A program made the position numbers and the translations under genes. Source: Elusimicrobia bacterium GWA2_62_23 (GTDB lineage Bacteria; Elusimicrobiota; Elusimicrobia; Elusimicrobiales; UBA9959). Taken from it: a stretch of 64,000 nucleotides of DNA. The stretch is taken from assembly GCA_001799635.1 (NCBI GenBank), contig MGTV01000008.1:188879-252878 (forward strand), written 5' to 3'. The notes beneath the pieces were generated by a model. The model did not search any database. It had not been told where the DNA came from and saw nothing but the letters and a program-made list of their open reading frames with translations. Shown piece by piece: positions 58,744-64,000 of the stretch; position 1 is the first letter of the stretch, and each line of letters starts with the position of its first letter.

Positions 58744-59481
58744 ATGAAAAAACTAGCCCTTTCGCTGTGCCTGCTGCCGCTGCTCGCGGCCGGGGCCAAA
58801 GCCGATCCTTTCGAGGATTTTAAAACGCAGATAACCGCGCAGGGCGAAGCCCTGCTCAAGCCTTTCGCCATGGACCTGGGCGGCGTGATAGGCGGCAACG
58901 ACTTCAATTCCGGCCGCGGGCTCGGCTTTCCCGGCTTCGAGGCGGGCCTCGCGGCTACGGTGCAGGCCAAACCCTCCGCTTCCAACCGCCTCCTGCGCGA
59001 CGCGGACGTGAACGCCTTCGGCGTGCCCATGCTGCACGCGGGAGCCGCGCTGCCCTTCCTGGGCGCTGACGTGATGGTGCGGGGCGTGGGTTATTCCGGC
59101 TTCTCCGTCATCGGCGGCGGCCTGCGCAAGGAAGTCCTCAAGAGCGGCACGCTGACCAAGTTCATTCCCGACGTGGCCGTGAGCGCCTACTACGACGTGA
59201 TAACCTACGATTACTTCAAGGGCAGCCACTTCTCGCTGGACGCGGCGGCCTCTTTCGACATCCCGGTCATAAAGCCGTACGTCGGCGTGGGCATAGACCG
59301 CACCAAGCTGGAGATAAAGAACGTCTCCGCGCTGCTCGACGGCACGGACGCTTCCATCTCCAAGCCGCGCTACACCTTCGGCGTGCGGCTCTCGCCGCTG
59401 CCGCTGCTCTACGTGTACGGCGCGTACAACATACTGCACGGCGAGACCGGGTATTCCCTGGGCGCCGGCGCGAAGTTTTGA
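58744..59481 (+). CDS. Outer-membrane beta-barrel-like protein of unknown function
   Basis: 245 residues. Signal peptide KKLALSLCLLPLLAAGAKAD; alternating strands such as FGVRLSPLPLLYVYGAYNI, and C-terminal GAGAKF with final Phe. This is the profile of a small barrel (8-12 strands). No specific family recognised. GGAGG precedes the ATG. Confidence 0.72.
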   Translation: MKKLALSLCLLPLLAAGAKADPFEDFKTQITAQGEALLKPFAMDLGGVIGGNDFNSGRGLGFPGFEAGLAATVQAKPSASNRLLRDADVNAFGVPMLHAGAALPFLGADVMVRGVGYSGFSVIGGGLRKEVLKSGTLTKFIPDVAVSAYYDVITYDYFKGSHFSLDAAASFDIPVIKPYVGVGIDRTKLEIKNVSALLDGTDASISKPRYTFGVRLSPLPLLYVYGAYNILHGETGYSLGAGAKF

Positions 59482-59728
59482 CCCCGGACCTGAAAGGGCC
59501 GCCCGCGCAGCGGGTTGAGGACCGAGCGCAACGCGCGAAGGTCCGAAAGGGGAATGTCGCACGAAGTGCCCCGCTATGCGGGGGGAAAGTGCGATGCAGT
59601 TTCCGACGAGAAAGTTGGGAGGCTGGCAGCCATAGTTCCGGTCCCCGCCCAGGCGGGGCCCCCGCGGGGGGAAGCTTAGACGTTTCCCGGCTGTAGCAGG
59701 GCCGCTCCATTCAAAAAGGAGACCAACA
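59482..59728 (+). other. Structured 247-nt leader upstream of rocD
   Basis: No credible ORF. It is dense in stems: CCCGC/GCGGG (59502-59514), GGACC/GGTCC (59519-59544), TCGCAC/GTGCGA (59557-59594) enclosing CCCCGC/GCGGGG, GGCT/AGCC (59621-59631), and GGGAA/TTCCC (59669-59688). Ends in AAGGAG, the rocD ribosome site. A regulatory RNA is plausible; no known riboswitch recognised. Confidence 0.5.
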
Positions 59729-60940
59729 ATGGAAAATCAGACAGACAACACCGAAAGCCGCAGGCTGATAGAAGTGGCCGAGAAATACGGCGCCAACAAC
59801 TACCATCCCCTGCCCATAGTCATTTCCACCGCCAAAGGCGTGTGGGTGAAAGATCCCGAAGGCAATAAGTACATGGACATGCTCAGCGCGTACTCCGCGC
59901 TGAACCACGGGCACAGACACCCTCGCGTGATCAAGGCGCTGACCGAGCAGGCCAAGCAGGTCACGCTCACTTCCCGCGCCTTCAACAACGCCCAGCTGGG
60001 CCCGTTCCTGAAGGAGCTGTGCGAATTTTCCGGCTACGAAATGGCTCTGCCGATGAACACCGGCGCCGAGGCCGTAGAGACCGCGCTGAAAGCGGTGCGC
60101 AAGTGGGGCTACAAGGTGAAGGGAGTGGAGGCCGACAAGGCCGAGATCATCACCTGCTCCAACAACTTCCACGGCCGCACCATCAGCACCGTTAGCTTCT
60201 CCACCGAGCCGCAGTACAAGGACGGCTTCGGGCCGTTCACCCCGGGCTTCAAGACCGTGGAGTACGGCAACTTGGAATCGCTGAAAGCCGCCATCACCCC
60301 GAACACCGTGGCCTTCCTGCTGGAGCCCATCCAGGGCGAGGCGGGCATCATAGTGCCGCCGGCCGGCTACCTCAAGGCCGCCTACGAACTGTGCAAGGCC
60401 AACCGCGTGCTGTTCGTGGCCGACGAGATCCAGACCGGCTTCGGCCGCACCGGGCGTAAGTTCGCCTGCGATTACGAGAACGTTAAACCCGACATGATTA
60501 CTATGGGCAAGGCCCTCGGCGGCGGCGTAATGCCGATCTCCGCGGTAGTCTCTTCCAAGGAAGTCCTGGGCGTCTTCAATCCCGGCGACCACGGCAGCAC
60601 GTTCGGCGGCAACCCGCTGGCCTGCGCGGTGGCGCGCGAGGCGCTGAAGGTGCTCACCGAGGAAAAGCTCGTGGAGAATTCCTACGAGATGGGCAAGTAC
60701 TTCATGGACAAGCTGCGCACCATCAAGGGCAAGCACATCAAGGAAGTGCGCGGCAAAGGCCTGCTCATAGGCGTGGAGATGGACTGCAAGTCCCGCCCGT
60801 ACTGCGAGCAGCTCATGGGCCTGGGCCTGCTGGCGAAAGAGACGCACGACCACGTCATCCGCTTCGCGCCGCCCCTCGTGATCACGCAGAAAGAGATAGA
60901 CTGGGCCTTCCGCCGCATAAAGAAGGTCCTCTCGAAGTAA
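59729..60940 (+). CDS. rocD: Ornithine aminotransferase (class III, PLP)
   Basis: 403 residues. [64 protein letters not shown] and PLP-lysine in [14 protein letters not shown] are the class III pattern; the length and N-terminus match ornithine-oxoacid transaminase. Converts ornithine to glutamate semialdehyde. AAGGAG upstream. Confidence 0.93.
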   Translation: MENQTDNTESRRLIEVAEKYGANNYHPLPIVISTAKGVWVKDPEGNKYMDMLSAYSALNHGHRHPRVIKALTEQAKQVTLTSRAFNNAQLGPFLKELCEFSGYEMALPMNTGAEAVETALKAVRKWGYKVKGVEADKAEIITCSNNFHGRTISTVSFSTEPQYKDGFGPFTPGFKTVEYGNLESLKAAITPNTVAFLLEPIQGEAGIIVPPAGYLKAAYELCKANRVLFVADEIQTGFGRTGRKFACDYENVKPDMITMGKALGGGVMPISAVVSSKEVLGVFNPGDHGSTFGGNPLACAVAREALKVLTEEKLVENSYEMGKYFMDKLRTIKGKHIKEVRGKGLLIGVEMDCKSRPYCEQLMGLGLLAKETHDHVIRFAPPLVITQKEIDWAFRRIKKVLSK

Positions 60941-60949
60941 GCCGTTCCG

Positions 60950-60990
60950 ACGCCCCGCCGGCCGCCTGGCGCGCCGGCGGGGCCTTTTTA
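60950..60990 (+). terminator. Terminator after rocD, abutting the next start codon
   Basis: CCCCGCCGG / CCGGCGGGG with CCTTTTTA, followed by CCG and the ATG of the DMT transporter gene at 60994. Confidence 0.85.
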
Positions 60991-60993
60991 CCG

Positions 60994-61920
60994 ATGCCCC
61001 ATTCCGAACGCAGCTCCGCAGGCCTTTACTTCCGCGCGGCCGCCGCCACCGCGGTGTGGGGCGCTTCCTACCCTTTTACCAAGCAGCTGATGAGCGAGGT
61101 GTCGCCGCTGACCATAGTGGTGGCCCGCGCCGTTATAGGCATAACGCTCCTGGTCCTTTTCGGCGGGGCGCGGCTGGCCTTCAGGGATTTCCGCGGCGTT
61201 ACGCTGTGGCGCCTTTTCGTCCTGTCGGTGCTGGGGGTTTCCGCGCAGCAGTACATCCAGGCCTACGCTTTAAAGTCCACGCTGGCCTCCAACGCCGGCT
61301 GGCTCATCTGCACCATCCCCATCATGGTGGCCGGCCTCGCGGCCGCGCTGGGGGAGCGCATCGGCTTCTTCAAGATCGCGGCTTTCTCCCTCGGTACGGC
61401 GGGTACGCTGCTGGTGGTGTTCGGTCGTTCCGGCGCGGGCGCCTTCGTGCTGCCGTCCACCAAAGGGGACTTCATTTTCCTGATAAGCTGCGTGGACTGG
61501 ACCTTCTACGTGCTCTTCGCCCAGCGCTGGCTCAAGGACTGGCCCCAGGCCAAAGTTACGGCGGCTACCATGCTGGTGGCGCTCGCGAGCGTGCTGCCCG
61601 CCTGGCTGCTCGGCGGGGGACCGGCGGATCTTACCGCGGTCAGCGCGCGCGGCTGGGCCGGCATCGCCTACCTGGGCGTGCTCTCTTCCGCGGTCGGCTA
61701 CCTTTTCTGGAACAGCGCGGTGGAAGGGCTCGGCGGCGTGAAGGCTTCCTATTTCATCTACCTGCAGCCGTTCTCGGCCATGCTGGCCTCCTACCTGCTG
61801 CTGGGCGAAAAGGCCGCGGCCCCGGCTTTCTTCGGCGGGCTGCTGATCCTTGGCGGCGTCTACCTGGTGGGCCTTAAGGACGGCCGAAAAAAATTCCCGG
61901 AGGTTTCCGTAAATGCCTGA
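60994..61920 (+). CDS. EamA/DMT-family transporter
   Basis: 308 residues, ten membrane segments in two EamA repeats. WGASYPFTKQLMSEVSPLTI and the second repeat GVLSSAVGYLFWNSAVEGLG are typical of drug/metabolite exporters; substrate unknown. Start follows a terminator T-tract. Overlaps murB by 8 nt. Confidence 0.9.
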   Translation: MPHSERSSAGLYFRAAAATAVWGASYPFTKQLMSEVSPLTIVVARAVIGITLLVLFGGARLAFRDFRGVTLWRLFVLSVLGVSAQQYIQAYALKSTLASNAGWLICTIPIMVAGLAAALGERIGFFKIAAFSLGTAGTLLVVFGRSGAGAFVLPSTKGDFIFLISCVDWTFYVLFAQRWLKDWPQAKVTAATMLVALASVLPAWLLGGGPADLTAVSARGWAGIAYLGVLSSAVGYLFWNSAVEGLGGVKASYFIYLQPFSAMLASYLLLGEKAAAPAFFGGLLILGGVYLVGLKDGRKKFPEVSVNA

Positions 61921-62809
61921 TCTCGCCCCGCTCAAAGAAAAGTTCGGGCGCTACTGCGTCTTCGGGGCCCCGGCCGCGGGCTTCACCACTTACAAGGCCG
62001 GCGGGGCGGCCGAAGCGCTGGTGGAGCCGTCTTCCGTGGACGAATTCGCCTGGCTGGCCGGCTGGTGCGGCGCCAATAAAGTCCCGCTCACTGTGCTGGG
62101 GCAGGGGTCCAACGTGCTCGTGAGCGACAAGGGCCTGCCAGGCGTAACGGCGCTTACCGGCCGCCTGGCCTCACTGGAGGAGGCCGGCGGCGTGATCACC
62201 GCCCGGGCCGGCGCCCTCTGGGACGACCTCGCGCGCTTCTCCGTGGAGAAGGGCCTGGCCGGCCTCGAAAAGACTTCCGGTATCCCGGGCTCCGTAGGGG
62301 GCGCGGTGCGCATGAACGCCGGGGCCTTCGGCCAGGAAGCCTTCGACCGCCTTGCTGCCGTGGAAGCCCTGGATTCCGACGGCTGTCTGGTGCGCCTGCG
62401 CAAGGCGGAGATCCCGCACGGCTACCGCCGGACCGAAGGTCTCGGGCGCCTTATCATCCTTTCCGCCAGTTTCGAGTTCCTTCCCGGGGACCCGGCCGTG
62501 CTGCTGCAGGACCGCTCCTGCGTGCTGGCTTCGCGCGAAGTGAAGCAGCCGCTGGACCTGCCGAGCGCGGGCAGCGTTTTTAAGCGGCCGCCCGGGGATT
62601 ACGCCTCGCGCCTGATAGACGCGGCGGGGCTCAAAGGCCTGCGCGTGGGCGGGGCCGCGGTCTCGGAAAAGCACGCCGGGTTCATCGTGAACTCCGGAGG
62701 GGCCACGGCTTCGGATATTTACGCGCTGATAGGCGAGGTGCGGGCCAGGGTCAAGGCCCACTCCGGAGTGGACCTGGAACTGGAACAGATACTGCTGGGA
62801 GAATTTTAG
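61913..62809 (+). CDS. murB: UDP-N-acetylenolpyruvoylglucosamine reductase
   Basis: 298 residues. FAD-binding GQGSNVLVSD and SGIPGSVGGAVRMNAGAFGQ, catalytic Ser in PSAGSVFKRP and the C-terminal Glu in LELEQILLGEF. NADPH-dependent reduction in peptidoglycan precursor synthesis. Coupled to the DMT gene. Confidence 0.95.
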   Translation: MPDLAPLKEKFGRYCVFGAPAAGFTTYKAGGAAEALVEPSSVDEFAWLAGWCGANKVPLTVLGQGSNVLVSDKGLPGVTALTGRLASLEEAGGVITARAGALWDDLARFSVEKGLAGLEKTSGIPGSVGGAVRMNAGAFGQEAFDRLAAVEALDSDGCLVRLRKAEIPHGYRRTEGLGRLIILSASFEFLPGDPAVLLQDRSCVLASREVKQPLDLPSAGSVFKRPPGDYASRLIDAAGLKGLRVGGAAVSEKHAGFIVNSGGATASDIYALIGEVRARVKAHSGVDLELEQILLGEF

Positions 62810-62836
62810 GCCGCGAGAGCGGCCCACGGGGGAAAC

Positions 62837-64000
62837 ATGAAGATCATACTCATACTGGCGCTGCTGGCGGGCCCTGCCTGGGCCGCGCCCGGGAACCTGG
62901 AGAAGGCCGACGCGTTCTTCGCGAAAGGACTTTACCAGGAGGCCCTGACCGCTTACTCCGAAGCCCTGAAACTCCCCGGCGAGGACGGCCTGAAGGCCCT
63001 CTACCGCTGCGCCGAGGCCGAGGGCCTGCTGTTCCGCTACGGCGAAGCGGCCCAGCGCCTGACCAGGCTGAAGCTGCCCGGCGACCCGCTCTGGCAGGGG
63101 CGGTTCCTGCTGCTCCGGGCCGAGACCGGCCGTCAGTTCCTGGAGCGCTACGGCCACGCGCTGCCCCAGGACGAGCAGCGCGGTACCGAGGACGTGACCA
63201 AGTTCACCGCGGCCCGGTGGCGCCGCCTGGTGGCCGCCGATTACGATTCCCTGTGGCCCCTGAGGGGAGAACTCCTGAAGCACCGGCTGGAAACGCAGGA
63301 CTATTTCGTGAACGTGAAAGGGGCCGACCTGGGCTACACGCCGACCCTCTGGGACTTCGCCGTGCTCCGATGGAGCGGCTGGCTGCTGGGCCAGGACAAC
63401 GGCGGCGCGCCGCTGCCCGACGCGGCGCCGCTGGTGCTGCCCGACTACCGGGCCGATTATTCGGCCTCCGCGCCCGCCGCCCTGAAGGCCGCCGCCGTAT
63501 TCGAGGACGCGGCGCGCATCAGTTCCTCCTCCATGGATTTCGTGCGCGAGTACTGGAAGGTCCGCCGGGCGCAGATCCCCTTCGAGCACGCCGACAAGGT
63601 AGCCGCCGGCGACGGGGTCAAGCTCCGGGAAAAGGCGCTCGCGACGTTCCGGGGCTGGGGGGAAGACTTCAAGTCGCCGCTGGCCCGCGCCTGGGCGCTT
63701 TACCAGGCCGCCAGCCTGGCGCAGCAGGCGCCGGATTACAAGGAGGCGGTGGAACTCTGTAAAAAGGCCGAATCCGCTGCTCCCGGTTCCAGGCCCGCGA
63801 ACCACTGCTCCAAACTGCGCGCCGGCATAGAGATGCCCAGCCTGGAGCTCGCCGTCACCTTCGCCCCGCCTCCCGGCGGCAAGATAGCGCGGGTCACCGC
63901 CCGCAACGTACCGGTGGCGCATTTCCGCGCCTACCGTACCACTCCCGAGGAGCTCGTGGCCATCGGCACTTACGAGGAGCGCGGCTGGGGCCGGGTCAAA
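62837..64000 (+). CDS. TPR-like / alpha-2-macroglobulin-type secreted protein (3' truncated)
   Basis: 388 residues visible; the frame runs open to the window edge. Signal peptide MKIILILALLAGPAWAAP, then TPR-like ADAFFAKGLYQEALTAYSEA. The end segment SLELAVTFAPPPGGKIARVT and VPVAHFRAYRTTPEE resembles the start of bacterial alpha-2-macroglobulin (MG-type) domains. GGGGGAA precedes the ATG. The large remainder lies downstream. Confidence 0.65.
   Translation, partial: MKIILILALLAGPAWAAPGNLEKADAFFAKGLYQEALTAYSEALKLPGEDGLKALYRCAEAEGLLFRYGEAAQRLTRLKLPGDPLWQGRFLLLRAETGRQFLERYGHALPQDEQRGTEDVTKFTAARWRRLVAADYDSLWPLRGELLKHRLETQDYFVNVKGADLGYTPTLWDFAVLRWSGWLLGQDNGGAPLPDAAPLVLPDYRADYSASAPAALKAAAVFEDAARISSSSMDFVREYWKVRRAQIPFEHADKVAAGDGVKLREKALATFRGWGEDFKSPLARAWALYQAASLAQQAPDYKEAVELCKKAESAAPGSRPANHCSKLRAGIEMPSLELAVTFAPPPGGKIARVTARNVPVAHFRAYRTTPEELVAIGTYEERGWGRVK

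Noticed and set aside
59482-59728. RNase P RNA or another housekeeping RNA
   Set aside because: The conserved RNase P core (GAGGAAAGTCC-type) is absent, and I could not match tmRNA, 6S or SRP features.
62171-63922. 583-residue minus-strand frame across murB and the last gene
   Set aside because: Conflicts with murB and the TPR-like gene, both with good motifs and ribosome sites.
1-64000. CRISPR array, rRNA operon or prophage
   Set aside because: No spaced direct repeats, rRNA signatures or phage structural genes were seen.

Overview
This 64 kb window looks like a chromosome segment of a GC-rich Gram-negative bacterium. There are LPS-type glycosyltransferases, a heptosyltransferase, outer-membrane barrel proteins and periplasmic signal peptides. 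The mix also includes DUF4912 plus GH57 alpha-glucan enzymes, a cyclic-2,3-DPG-synthetase-like GTPase beside pgk, a group 3b-type [NiFe] hydrogenase and DUF3467. Together these point to a deep-branching phylum; Elusimicrobiota is my best guess, but no rRNA is present to prove it. Coding density is high, genes often overlap by ATGA, and intrinsic terminators are frequent.

Layout. 1-6 kb: GTPase, pgk, secG, a CNNM-type membrane protein fused to a PTS EIIA domain, tRNA-Leu and lysA. 6-11 kb: a peptidoglycan amidase and a leftward run of four glycosyltransferases behind tRNA-Ala. 11-23 kb: glycogen phosphorylase, cold-shock protein, a response regulator fused to a metallo-beta-lactamase, rsmD with a RecB-like nuclease, a PerM-type transporter divergent from a histidine kinase, and a uppP/spoIID/sixA run. 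23.6-29.9 kb: a seven-gene hydrogenase operon (hydBGDA, maturation protease, nhaC, ybaB-like). 31.1-36.0 kb: hypA, a Mrp/MinD-type HypB, histidine kinase 1, two lycopene-cyclase-like membrane proteins, a third membrane protein and histidine kinase 2, nearly all overlapping. 36-40 kb: a FadL-like porin, then a cobalamin riboswitch controlling btuFCD. 40-48 kb: a ComEC-like hydrolase, a secreted PLD protein, and the DUF4912/GH57/GH57 alpha-glucan cluster. 48-53 kb: a DtxR-type regulator with FeoAB, MFS, a cysteine desulfidase homologue and an unknown protein. 53-64 kb: a dehydrogenase, pseudouridine synthase, RNase D, a REP-associated tyrosine transposase with its repeats, YgiQ, a beta-barrel protein, rocD, a DMT transporter, murB and the start of a TPR/alpha-2-macroglobulin-like protein that runs off the end.

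Themes. (1) The hydrogenase operon and the hypA/hypB-led operon lie about 1.2 kb apart; the second couples an archaeal-style nickel-insertion pair to a sensory membrane cassette I do not recognise as a described system, and it is the strongest candidate for something new. (2) A palindromic repeat family flanks the tyrosine transposase at 56 kb and occurs as a transposase-free copy at 45 kb; both sit between genes and supply their stop codons. (3) About nine genes have a -10-like hexamer 5-9 nt before the start codon and no Shine-Dalgarno sequence, suggesting frequent leaderless transcripts. (4) Three genes start immediately after a terminator T-tract, one of them the riboswitch expression platform. 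The first and last genes are cut by the window edges.
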